Position numbers and translations under genes: made by a program
NCBI RefSeq assembly: GCF_001540865.1
Contig: NC_033630.1
Location: 8,140,284 to 8,204,283, forward strand
Direction of reading: 5' to 3'
Length of the DNA: 64,000 nt
Origin: Ananas comosus
Lineage: Eukaryota; Streptophyta; Magnoliopsida; Poales; Bromeliaceae
Part shown: positions 35,433-46,513 of the stretch, piece after piece
Layout: each line of letters begins with the position of its first letter
Position numbering within the stretch: the stretch's first letter is position 1
Notes under the pieces: model-generated
Seen by the model: the letters and a program-made list of their open reading frames with translations, nothing else
The model's database searches: none
What the model was told of the DNA's origin: nothing

Positions 35433-36650
35433 GCTACTATGCAATCCTGCAATGCAACATGAAGAGATGAGATTAAATGCAATCTAAAACATAGAAAGGA
35501 GTCCGAAAGCTTCGGGATGGCACCCCCCACCTTTAATCGATGTAGAGGCTTTGGATATTCTTCTCGGCGAGCTTTACGAAAAGGCTTTAGCCTTCCTCGC
35601 CCAAATCAACACTAGCCCGGCCCAATTTTGCCGAGGACTTCACGTCAGTTCGCCGAATGGCAAAATCGACTTCGCCCCCACGATTTGTGACCTAACAATA
35701 GGGTTTCCAAGGCTTCAAATGAGATCAATCTCATACTTTCACAAAAACCCCATTTTGGAGCCCTAGGTTTGCATCTATAGCAAACCACCAATAAATCCCT
35801 AGATTTCTTGGGATTGATCTATTTAGAAGCTAGCTAGGGTTCATTTGACCCATTCCAAAGCATAAAAACCCAAAACCCTAAGTTTTATAAGCTAGGGTTT
35901 GTAGCTTACCTCTTGAGCTACACCAATGGAGAAGAGAGAAAGAGAGGAAGATGCTCCAAGCCTTCTCTAGCTTGTTATCCTCCTCCTTCTTCTTCTCTTT
36001 CTTCTTCTCATTCTCTTTTGTTCTTTCTTTTCTAGAGAGAGAGAGAGGGAGCAAGAAAGAGTGTGAAAGAGAGAGAGAATGAGAGAGTGTGAGGGAGAGA
36101 GAGAGCTCAGCCCACTCTAATAAAGGCCATTTTGCATAAAACCCCTCAACTTTCCATCCCTTCCACAGCCCTTACTGGGCAGTTTTCGCGCGGAGGGACC
36201 GGTCTCCCCGACTTGGGACCGGTCCCCGAGAGCTTCCCTCGGGCGCACGCGTTCGGGAACCGGTCTCTCCCCAGGAGACCGGTCCTCGGGAGACCGGTCC
36301 CCACCTGAGAGACCGGTCCTCGAGAGCTTGATTTTCTGGACTTAGCCAATTTTTGGCATTTCTCGCTGGGGCAACGTTCGGGAACCGGTCTCTCCTCGCC
36401 AGGGACCGGTTGCATCAAGCAACCCCGCAACACCCAGCTGATGGAACCGGTCTCTCACCTCCAGAGACCGGTCCCCGAGAGTATCAGCAGCCCAATGATG
36501 CAGTTTGCACTATTTACTCTCGCGGACTCAACTCCAAAGCACTTTTTGTGTTTTGGACATTCTTAACTCCCGCAAAAAGGTATTCTCTCGACGGTCAGTC
36601 GATCCTGGATGAAGTACAATCCTCGGATTTCGAGAATTCACTTCCTTACA

Positions 36651-36680
36651 TCCTCCCCTCCTTAAAAGGAGTTTCGTCCT
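36651..36680 (-). other. Polypurine tract of element F
   Basis: On the minus strand AAGGAGGGGAGGA directly abuts the TGTAAGG LTR start at 36650, about 70 bp after the pol stop. Confidence 0.75.
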
Positions 36681-36721
36681 CAAAACTAACTCAATTCTTT
36701 ATTTTAATTCAAATTCATACC

Positions 36722-39700
36722 TTACTCCTCAAATAAATGAGGATGGTGTCTTCTCATCAAATCCTCGAGTTCCCAGGTGGCTTCGCGATCCTCGTGATTG
36801 CTCCACCTTACCTTTACATAGGGAATTTCTCGATTCCTCAATTTTCGCACCTCTCGGGCGATAATCCTCACCGAAAACTCTTCGTAGCTCAAGTCTCCTT
36901 GAAGTTTTGGCGGTTCGTATAGCATCGCATGCTTGGGGTCGTGGATATACTTGCGGAGATTGGAGACATGGAATATATTGTGTACATCCGCAAGCTTCGG
37001 CGGTAAAGCAAGTCGGTAGGCCACCGTGCCGACTCGCTCCAATATTTCATATGGTCCAATGTATCGGGGACTTAGTTTTTCCCGCACTCCAAACCGCTTC
37101 ACACCTCGCATCGGTGAAACCTTCAAGAATACGCGGTCACCTACCGCGAACTCTATATCTCGACGGTGTCTATCTGCATAGCTTTGCTGTCTCGACTGCG
37201 CCGTGAGCAATCTCTTGCGAGCAAGGCGGACTTTCTCCTCCGCTTCTCGCAACACATTTGGGCCGAACTCAACACGCTCGCCTACATCGCTCCAGTGTAT
37301 AGGAGATCGACACGTCCGCCCATAAAGAGCCTTGAACGGTGCCATCTCTACACTAGCGTGATAACTGTTGTTGTAGGCGAACTCGGCCATCGGTAGGTGG
37401 TCACACCAACTTCCTTGTAGTCGATGACACACGCTCGCAACATGTCCTACAGAGTTTGAATGGTTCTCTCTGTTTGCCCATCTGTCTGAGGATGAAATGC
37501 GGTGCTAAAGTCGAGCCGTGTGCCAAGGTCTTTCTGCAGGCTCTTCCAGAAGTATGAGGTGAACCGGGGGTCACGATCCGACACGATCGATTTCGGCACC
37601 CCATGCAGTCTCACTATCTCGTCAAGATATACCTACGCTAACTTGTCACCCGACCACGTAGTGTGGATCGGCAAAAAGTGAGCCGACTTTGTCAATCGGT
37701 CCACAATTACCCAAATTGCATCGTGGCCACCCGTTGAGCGAGGCAAGCCGACCACGAAGTCCATCGATATATCCTCCTATTTCCAAACAGGGATTGGTAG
37801 GCTTGGAAGCTTTTTCGCTGGAAATCGGCGCTCGGCCTTTACTTGTTGGCATGTTAGGCATTTTGCCACAAAGCGTCCAATGTCACTCTTCATTCCCGAC
37901 CACCAATAGTGCATCTTCAATCCTTGATACATCTTGGTGCCGCCCGGGTGATCGGCATATGGAGATCGGTGTGCTTCTTGCAGAATCAATTCACGAAGCT
38001 CTCCATCTTTCGGCACACACCATCGGTTTCGAAACCGAAGCGTACCATCGACGTCTACCTTGAAATCGCCGCCATGTCCTTCCTCGATGTTTCGCCGCAC
38101 CTTTTGGAGTTACGGGTCTGCGGGTTGCAGATCTTTAATCCTCTCCAACAAGGTCGGTTGGACAACGAGTGCCATCAACTGAGTCGGGACCTCGAGAGCG
38201 ACCACTTCAAGGTCCAATCGCTCCATGTCCAGCCACAGGGGTGTTTGCTGGGTAACATCAAACGCGAGGTTCTTCGCCGACTTCCTACTTAGTGCGTCTG
38301 CGACCACATTTGCCTTCCCGGGGTGGTAGAGGATATCAACATCATAGTCCTTTAACAGCTCCAACCACCGCCGCTGACGCATGTTGAGCTCCTTCTGTGT
38401 AAACAGGTATTTCAAGCTCTTGTGGTCGGTATAAACCTCACAATGGGCACCGTATAAATACTGCCTCCACAACTTCAAGGCGAAAATCACCGCCGCTAGC
38501 TCCAAATCATGGATGGGGTAGTTCTTTTCATAGCTCTTCAGTTGACGGGATGCATATGCAATTACCTTCCCGTTCTGCATCAATACACACCCCAATCCAA
38601 GGTAGAAGGCATCACTGTAGACCACGAAGTCTTCGCCCTGCACCGGTAGAGCGAGCACCGGAGTCGAAGTCAGTCCTTGCTTCAACTCTTTGAAACTCCG
38701 GTCACATTCTTCGCTCCAAACAAACTTGGTGCCTTTCTGGGTCAGGCGGGTAAGTGGAATCACTATTTTGGAAAAGCCTTCCACAAACCGCCTATAATAG
38801 CCCGCCAAGCCCACGAAGCTTCGAACCTCCGTGACATTCGTCGGGCGCGGCAAGTCCCTGATTGCCTCAACTTTCCTCGGGTCTACAGAAACTCCACCCG
38901 CGAAAATCACATGCCCTAAGAAGGCGACCTCGCGGAGCCAGAAGTCACACTTATTTAGTTTAGCATATAGCTTCTCCTCCCGAAGGACTTGAAGCACTAA
39001 TCTCAGATGCTCGGCATGTTCCTCGTCACTACGAGAATAGACCAATATGTCGTCTATGAAGACCACGACAAATCGATCCAAAAACCTCCTGAAGACACGG
39101 TTCATCAAATCCACGAATGCTGCTGGAGCATTCGTGAGTCCAAATGGCATGACCGTGAATTCGTAGTGTCCATACCGCGTGCGAAACGCGGTCTTTTGCA
39201 CATCCTTCGGCTTGATCTTCAATTGGTGGTAGCCGGATTGCAAGTCTATCTTCGAGTACACACACGACCCTTGCAACTGATCGAATAAGTCATCGATCCG
39301 GGGTAGTGGGTACTTGTTCTTGATAGTGACTCTGTTCAATTCTCGATAGTCCACGCAGAGTCGAAACGATCCATCCTTCTTCCGCACAAACAACACCGGG
39401 GCTCCCCACGGTGATACACTTGGCCGGATAAATTGCTTGTCGAGGAGGTCTTGCAATTGACTCCTCAACTCTTTCAATTTCGCCGGCGCCATTCGGTATG
39501 GAGCCTTCGAGATCGGCGTGGTACCGGGAACCAAGTCTATAACGAACTCGATCTCCCGATCCGATGGTATACCGGGCAACTCCGTAGGAAACACATCCGG
39601 GAACTCCCGCACCACCGATAACTCCTCTAATGTTGGAGCTACTCGCTCCACTTCTACACCGGTCGCTAAGAACGCCATGCAACCGCTGTTGACTAACTTT

Positions 39701-41461
39701 CTTGCTCTCGTCGCCGACACCGTTGCGACGAAGCACGAGCTCTGACAAGCCCAGTAGGTGAATTCTTCTTGTCCTGGCTCACGGAAGGTGATCACCCTGC
39801 TCTTGCAGTGGATCGTTGCGTGATATTTCGAGAGCCAGTCCATACCCAGAATGACGTCATAAGCCTCAAGCTTTGTGAGTTCCAGTGTCCGGATAGGCAT
39901 AATCCAGTCGCCTATTTGTACTGGACATGACGCACACTCCGTGTAGGTGTTAAAAGTTGACCCAGGGCCCTCCACTCACCACTTGTCACTCGCCTCTATA
40001 TGTATGCCATGCATGCGTGCGAATGATCTACTTATGAATGAATGTGTGGCTCCTGTATCAAATAAAGCCCTGGAGCGAACTCCGTTAATCAAAACCATAC
40101 CTGCCACAAGGCGATGCTCCTCCGCCTCCGCAGGCTCCTCAGCTTGGACCTGAGAGGCGAACACCCGTCCGCTCGGGGCCGATCGTGTCACTTCAGGTTG
40201 ACGCGGCATCATCATGCGTCCGGTCGACGCGGCCGTCGGTGGGGCTCCTCCATAGTGAGTCGGGATCGCCGGCGCCGATGTCGTCGAGGGGGCAGGTGAG
40301 GCTCCTCCTCCCGGGCAATCTCGAATAAAGTGCCCCGGCTGCCCACACTTGTAGCACTTGCCTCGGCCTTGCTCATAGCGCGAGACCGAATGATCTCCAC
40401 CGCATATCATGCATCGTCGCACTCCACCGCCCTTCTGTTGAGTGCGCGCATACTTCGGGGGCTTCTTGTAACGTGTCTGTCCCCCCGAACTACCGCCACC
40501 TTGGCGTTTCTTGCCCTTGTCCTTAGACTCGGCCAAAGCCTCACGCGTCTCCCGAACGTGAGCATCTCCGTGCTTCGCCCATAGGGCTCGATCAAAGACC
40601 TCCGCAAAGGTCGTGAGCTTGAGTATTTGCATGGCCTTGTAGATTCCCGGCCGAAGTCCTCGCAAGAACCACTCGGCCCGGTCCCAGTCATCCTTTACAA
40701 CATCCGGAACACAGTCGATAATATAGGAGAATTCTTGTTCATACTCCGCCACTGAGCGGTCCCCTTGCTCTAGCTTGCGGAACTTCTCCTTGAGCTTCCG
40801 CTTCAATGTATCGGGGAAATAGTTGGCGAACATCTCCCGCTTGAATTCCTCCCATAACATTGGCGGAAGGCCGGGAAGCCGATCCCGCTTAACGCGCTTC
40901 CACCAAACCTTCGCCGCCTTCTCCAAGCAATGGGTGGCGAGGTACACTTTATCCCTCTCCAAAGTACGCAAGTCGTCGAAGAGGGTTTCCAGCGAGTCGA
41001 TCCAAGACTCGACCATCTCCGGTTCCACCTTCTCGCCCTCAAAGGTTGGCGGATGGAACTTGTTGAACTTGATCAGAGCCGCCAATGCGCGCTCTCCCTC
41101 CACGTCTTCGGCCGACACATCGGGTGTAGCCGATCCCAATGCCGCCTGTGGTACGATCGTTGGCGGTGGGCGTGCCGTCACCGGAGCCGCCGCTATGCCC
41201 TCACCCTCTGCCGCTCCGGGTACATGAGTCGAGGGTGCGGGCGGACCACCGCCTTCATTTGCCGTCGCAGCCGCCGCCGCGATCTGCCGCTCCAATAGGT
41301 CCTGGAGCTGCTCGAATCTGGTCTCCTAGCGCTGCACCACATTGGTCAGCGCGGTCACCTGCGCTTGCAACCGATCGATCACGCTCGGTTCCTCCTGCTC
41401 GGGCACCTCAGGAGTCGGTGCTGGGGCAGTTCTACGCGTGTAGCGTCTTGGAGANTGACAT
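36722..41461 (-). pseudogene. Element F gag-pol polyprotein, broken
   Basis: Gag and pol lie in one frame, as in Tekay-type elements. The likely ATG is at 41461-41459; an N at 41455 disturbs the frame after it. Gag core and CCHC knuckle (CYKCGQPGHFIRDC) precede protease (LFDTGATHSF, about 40050). TGA at 39978-39976 (in place of TGG) interrupts protease; then RT (FIDDILVYS, about 39050), RNase H and connection stay open to TAA at 38112-38110. The integrase zinc finger (37777-38100) ends in TAG; the core has TAG at 37635-37633 and near 37447 and a frameshift near 37405. Integrase C-terminus and chromodomain (36722-37432) are intact and end HHPHLFEE. Best-preserved polyprotein after Z. Confidence 0.88.
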
Positions 41462-41828
41462 TAGTCCCTAAAACGCAATTACTTGGTCAGTCATTTTAAC
41501 CAATTACCTCGTCGCAATTACGACACATGACGACTCAACCACAAATCGGGCGGAAGCACACAAGTGCACTCGTTCTAGACTCTTGGTATCATGTCGTCGG
41601 CCGCCGACACAACCACCTCAAGAAAAGAACTCGTACAACTTGAATCCGTCTCTAATCACAACTAGAGACATATTACCAACTTCGACCCAATCGAATTAAC
41701 CTCCGCCATCGCTATAGGTTCACGTTCCGCTCACGCACCTATAACCTTAGGGCTTACCAACCTAGGGTCTCCTAGGTCATCCTAGACTCTCTCTTTACTT
41801 GCTCTTATAGCTCTGATACCAAAACGGC
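41462..41828 (-). other. Element F leader and primer-binding site
   Basis: The untranslated leader lies between the 5' LTR and gag. The primer-binding site TTTGGTATCAGAGC (minus strand, about 41824-41811) matches initiator Met-tRNA and starts six bases after the LTR end. The rest shows no other feature I recognise. Confidence 0.75.
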
Positions 41829-44501
41829 TGTCACGCCCCGCCTCGAAACCACTACCACTTTGGCACGGTTCGGCCGCGGCGGCGGGCCGCCGAACGGACA
41901 GCACCTCCCCTGTACACCCAAGGCTCAACATAGGAATGTGTACAAGAATTTACCCAGAAAATTAAATTCTAAGCATACACATTAAAGAGGGCACAAACAG
42001 TGCCAATAATACAGAGAGCAAGCGATCCACAAGATATAACTAGTGAAATAAAGAGAGTACTTTACTAACTATTCCATTAGTTCCAACCTTCTCATTTACA
42101 TCATTATCTTTAAATGATTACATTCTTCATCCAAAATACATAGCTCTCCAAATCCTTACCTACAATGATCTTTCTCAATACATAGGTGTGGTAATGTAAA
42201 AATGAAAGCTACTATACTACCACGGTCTCACTGGTCGGGCGCGACGCCCTTGCCGCGGTCCTCTCTCTGCAGCCCTGAACCTACCACTGGAAATAGAGTG
42301 GGGTGAGAACTATCTTCCATAGTTCCCAGTGGGCTCGGCCGCCGACTCTGCCGATCTCCCCACTAGGTCCAAGTGGGCACAAGTAACAACAGATAGATAG
42401 ATAGATATGTATCTGAAAGCTGTAAATGCAGTAGTAGGAAAACTATGCTACTATGCCCATAATCATGAATATGAATGCATGCATCATATAATAAAGGTTT
42501 GCTACCATGCTAACAAACTCGATCCATGTTCGAATAGCAATGTTCAATGACATTATCAACCTTTAACCTTTCCATTTACCCAATCTGTGGCGAGGCCCTA
42601 GGGCTCGCCTATAACTCACCTTTCAATCCCAAAGTGGGGAGGGAGCTCCAAGTGCACCCAAGCCCGGGACCGTCTGCGGACCTCCATGTGGTTCGGACCT
42701 CCAAGTGGTCCTAGTCGCGCGACACTCCGGAGTACTCGACGACCATCCCCTCCATGTGGGGATTAGATGGCTATACCATCCCAAACGCAGACTGTGAGCT
42801 AGATCTATCCTCTCCAAGTGAGGATACACTATCACTAGGGTCAACAACCCAATCCAATCCTCTCCAAGTGAGGAAGCACTATAACTAGGGTCCGCAACCC
42901 AATCAAATCCTCTCCAAGTGAGGAAGCACTAACTAGAGTCAACATCTCTCGCGAGATCATTTGTTCCCGACATTCATGCAATGCTATTTAGCTTGTCTAA
43001 ATTCATTGTTCACAAGGCATTTTCTAAGGGATCCACCTATCCCTAGGTTCTCAAACCTCTAGTGTCATATACATTATATTAATGCCACTCGTCATCATTT
43101 AATGTTTGGATGCCACTTGTATGTTCTTTAACATTAACAATACTTTCTATGTCATCAACACCCCCATCGGGTTCATCTCTACCTCTAGCATCATAGGATC
43201 CACGTTCCGACCCAATCCTCACCTATCTAAGTTACCAAGCGTTCTAAGTATACTAGGTTATCATTTAGAAAGTATAAGGAATGGTGCTACTATGCAATCC
43301 TATAATGCAACATGAAGAGATGAGATTAAATGCAATTTGAGACATAGAAAGGAGTCCGAAAGCTTCGGGATGGCACCCCCCACCTTTATTCGATGTAGAG
43401 GCTTTGGATATTCTTCTCTGCGAGCTTTACGAAAAGGCTTTAGCCTTCCTCGCCCAAATCAACACTAGCCCGGCCCAATTTTGCCGAGGACTTCACGTCG
43501 GTTCGCCGAATGCCAAAATCGACTTCGCCCCCACGATTTGTGACCTAACAATAGGGTTTCCAAGGCTTCAAATGAGATCAATCTCATACTTTCACAAAAA
43601 CCCCATTTTGGAGCCCTAGGTTTGCATCTATAGCAAACCATCAATAAATCCCTAGATTTCTTGGGATTGATCTATTTAGAAGCTAGCTAGGGTTCATTTG
43701 ACCCATTCCAAAGCATAAAAACCCAAAACCCTAAGTTTTATAAGCTAGGGTTTGTAGCTTACCTCTTGAGCTACACCAATGGAGAAGAGAGAAAGAGAGG
43801 AAGATGCTCCAAGCCTTCTCTAGCTTGTTCTCCTCCTTCTTCTTCTCTTTCTTCTTCTCCTTCTCTTTTGTTCTTTCTTTTCTAGAGAGAGAGAGAGGGA
43901 GCAAGAAAGAGTGTGAAAGAGAGAGAGAATGAGAGAGTGTGAGGGAGAGAGAGGGCTCAGCCCACTCTAATAAAGGTCATTTTGCATAAAAACCCCTCAA
44001 CTTTCCATCCCTTGCACAGCCCTTACTGGGCAGTTTTCGCGCGGAGGGACCGGTCTCCCCGACTTGGGACCGGTCCCCGAGAGCTTCCCTCGGGCGCACG
44101 CGTTTGGGAACCGGTCTCTCCCCAGGAGACCGGTCCTCGGGAGACCGGTCCCCACCTGAGAGACCGGTCCCCGAGAGCTTGATTTTCAGGACTTAGCCAA
44201 TTTTTGGCATTTCTCACTGGGGCAACGTTCGGGAACCGGTCTCTCCCCGTCAGGGACCGGTTGCATCAAGCAACCCCGCAACACCCAGCTGATGGAACTG
44301 GTCTCTCACCTCCAGAGACCGGTCCCCGAGAGTATCATCAGCCCAATGATGCAGTTTGCACCATTTGCTCTCGCGGACTCAACTCCAAAGCACTTTTTGT
44401 GTTTTGGACATTCTTAACTCCCGCAAAAGGGTATTCTCTCGACGGTCAGTCGATCCTGGATGAAGTACAATCCTCAGATTTCGATAATTCACTTCCTTAC
44501 A
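41829..44501 (-). mobile_element. Element F 5' LTR
   Basis: A 2673-bp uninterrupted LTR, TGTAAGGAAGTG at 44501 to GGGGCGTGACA at 41829 on the minus strand. It shows the undisturbed order that the 3' LTR has lost to its solo-LTR insertion. ACCGGT cluster 44050-44330; hairpin array 42677-42924. Confidence 0.92.
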
Positions 44502-46458
44502 GACTACCGCCCCTATCCTAACCCTGCTAGTTGCTGGAGCAGGGTATGTGGTTTACAGTGATGCATCTCTTAGTGTATTGGGCTGTGTCTTGATGCAGGA
44601 TGGCAAGGTAATCGTGTATGCTTCTCGCCAACTGAAGGAATATGAAAAGAATTACCCTACGCACGATTTGGAGTTGGCGGCCGTAGTCTTCACATTGAAG
44701 TTATGGCGCCACTACTTGTATGGCGAGCGGTGTGAAGTATACACGGATCACAAGAGCCTCAAATACCTGTTCACTCAAAAGGAGTTGAATTTGAGGCAAC
44801 GCAGATGGCTAGAGCTGCTCAAGGATTATGATCTGACGATTCTATACCACCCGAGGAAGGCTAACGTGGTGGCGGATGCGCTAAGTAGAAAATCAAAGAA
44901 AAACTTAGCGATGCATATTGTTACTCAACCACAGTTGATCGAGCAGATGAAGCGGTTGGAGTTGGAGGTGGTGACTCCTGATACGCCTTTGAGATTGATA
45001 ACTTTGGTGGTGCAACCTACACTTTTGGATCGAATTAAAGAAAAGCAAGCTTCTGATGTGGAGTTGCAAAAGAATAAAGGTAAAATGGTTGATGGTTGCA
45101 CCGGCAATTTCCTTGTGGATGACCAAGGATTGATGCGTTTCCGTAGACGGATTTGTGTACCGGCGGATTCGGGAATTAAAGAAGATATTCTTCAAGAAGC
45201 GCACCGAGCGCCTTATGCTATACATCCGGGAGGCACCAAGATGTATAAGGACTTGAAGTTGCTTTATTGGTGGCCCGGGATGAAAAAGGACGTTGGCGAG
45301 TTTGTAGCTCGATGTCTAACTTGCCAACAGGTGAAGGCTGAGCACCGATTACCCGCGGGAAAGCTTCAGAGCTTACCGATCCCCGTATGGAAGTGGGAGA
45401 AGATCACCATGGATTTCGTGACAGGATTGCATCACTCTCAGGCCGGGCATGATGCTACATGGTTGATCGTGGATAGGTTGATGAAGTCGGCGCACTTCAT
45501 ACCTATTCATACTACTTGGACCGGAGAGAAGCTCGCACAAGTGTACCTTGATGAGATTGTGCGACTTCATAGAGTGCCTACATCGATAGTATCGGATCGA
45601 GACACTTAGTTTGTGTCTCACTTTTGGAGGAGTCTACAGGATGCCTTGGGCACCCAATTGGACTTCAGCACTGCTTTCCACCCCTAGAGTGATGGGCAGT
45701 CGAAGCGCACCATTCAAACTTTAGAGAATATGCTCCGAGCATGTGTGATAGACTTCTAGGGAGGATGGTCGCAGCATCTACCGATAGCAGAGTTTGCTTA
45801 TAACAACAGTTATCAAGCAAGCATCAAGATGGCGCCGTTCGAAGCACTTTATTGATGGAAGTGTAGATCGCCACTTCATTGGAGTGAAATAGGCGAGAGA
45901 TTGGCTTTAGGCCCTGATGTGCTCCAGGAAGCTGAGAACAAGGTACGAATCGCTCGGGAGCGACTTTTGACGGCACAGAGTAGACAGAGGAGCTACGCCG
46001 ATCGACGGCAGCGAGACTTGGAGTTCCAAGTTGGAGACTATGTTTTCTTGAAGGTCTCGCCGACTAGAGGGATGAAGAGATTCGGGATTCAGGGTAAGTT
46101 GAGCCCCCGTTTCATTGGACCGTATGAGATTTTGGAACGTGTAGGTCCGGTAGTGTATCGACTTGCTCTACCACCGAACCTATCGGGCGTGCACAACGTC
46201 TTTCATGTATCGGTCCTTTGGAAGTATGTCTTCGACCCGACTCATGTGTTGGATGCTATACTTGTGGAGTTGCGGGACGACTTGAGATTCGAGGAGCAAC
46301 CCGTGAAGATCTTGGCTCACGAGGTGAAGAAACTGCGGAATCGGGACATTCCGTATGTGAAGATGCTTTCGAGCAACCACGGGGAGCGAGAGGCCACGTG
46401 GGAGTTAGAGAGCGCGCTGCGGGAGCGCTATCCCCATCTTTTTCAGATGGAGCATTGA
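44502..46458 (+). pseudogene. Element E RNase H, integrase and chromodomain, broken
   Basis: Continues element E's pol after element F. RNase H starts near 44548 ([14 protein letters not shown]) and the frame stays open through the integrase zinc finger ([23 protein letters not shown]) and first catalytic Asp region to 45609. Stops follow at 45607-45609, 45685-45687 (CAG to TAG in HPQSDGQ), 45757-45759 (CAG to TAG) and near 45854. Integrase C-terminus, GPY-type motif (FIGPYEILERVGPV) and chromodomain are open at 45901-46458, ending HLFQMEH. The polypurine tract AGGAGGGGTGAA is at 46502-46513. Confidence 0.87.
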
Positions 46459-46513
46459 GGTATGTGTTTGCTTTTGAGTTTCGCGGACAAAACTCCCTTT
46501 TAGGAGGGGTGAA

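Larger units (their letters stand above)
31342..36650 (-). mobile_element. Element F 3' LTR, split by a solo LTR
   Basis: On the minus strand it starts TGTAAGGAAGTG at 36650 and ends GGGGCGTGACA at 31342. Without the insertion at 32807-35437 it is about 2.68 kb. The ACCGGT cluster lies at 36195-36475 and a GA/CT-rich block at 35985-36110. An array of hairpins sits at 32194-32441. A GATA microsatellite at 31902-31922 is polymorphic against the other LTR. Confidence 0.88.
31342..44501 (-). mobile_element. Element F: near-complete gypsy (Tekay-like) retrotransposon
   Basis: Minus-strand element with 5' LTR 41829-44501, primer-binding site, gag-pol 36722-41461, polypurine tract and 3' LTR 31342-36650, the latter split by a solo LTR. 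Without that insertion it is about 10.5 kb. The LTRs differ at only two sites in a 120-bp stretch I compared (36155-36275 and 43998-44118), so it is younger than element E. The flanks CAAGA (left) and GACTA (right) do not match; compared with element D, about 15 bp of target RT/RNase H sequence are missing, so the TSD was lost with a small deletion. Confidence 0.88.

Noticed and set aside
36353..36736. 127-residue plus-strand frame beside the element F pol end
   Set aside because: It lies antisense in the LTR start and polypurine region, and its counterpart at 44204-44521 is the other LTR.
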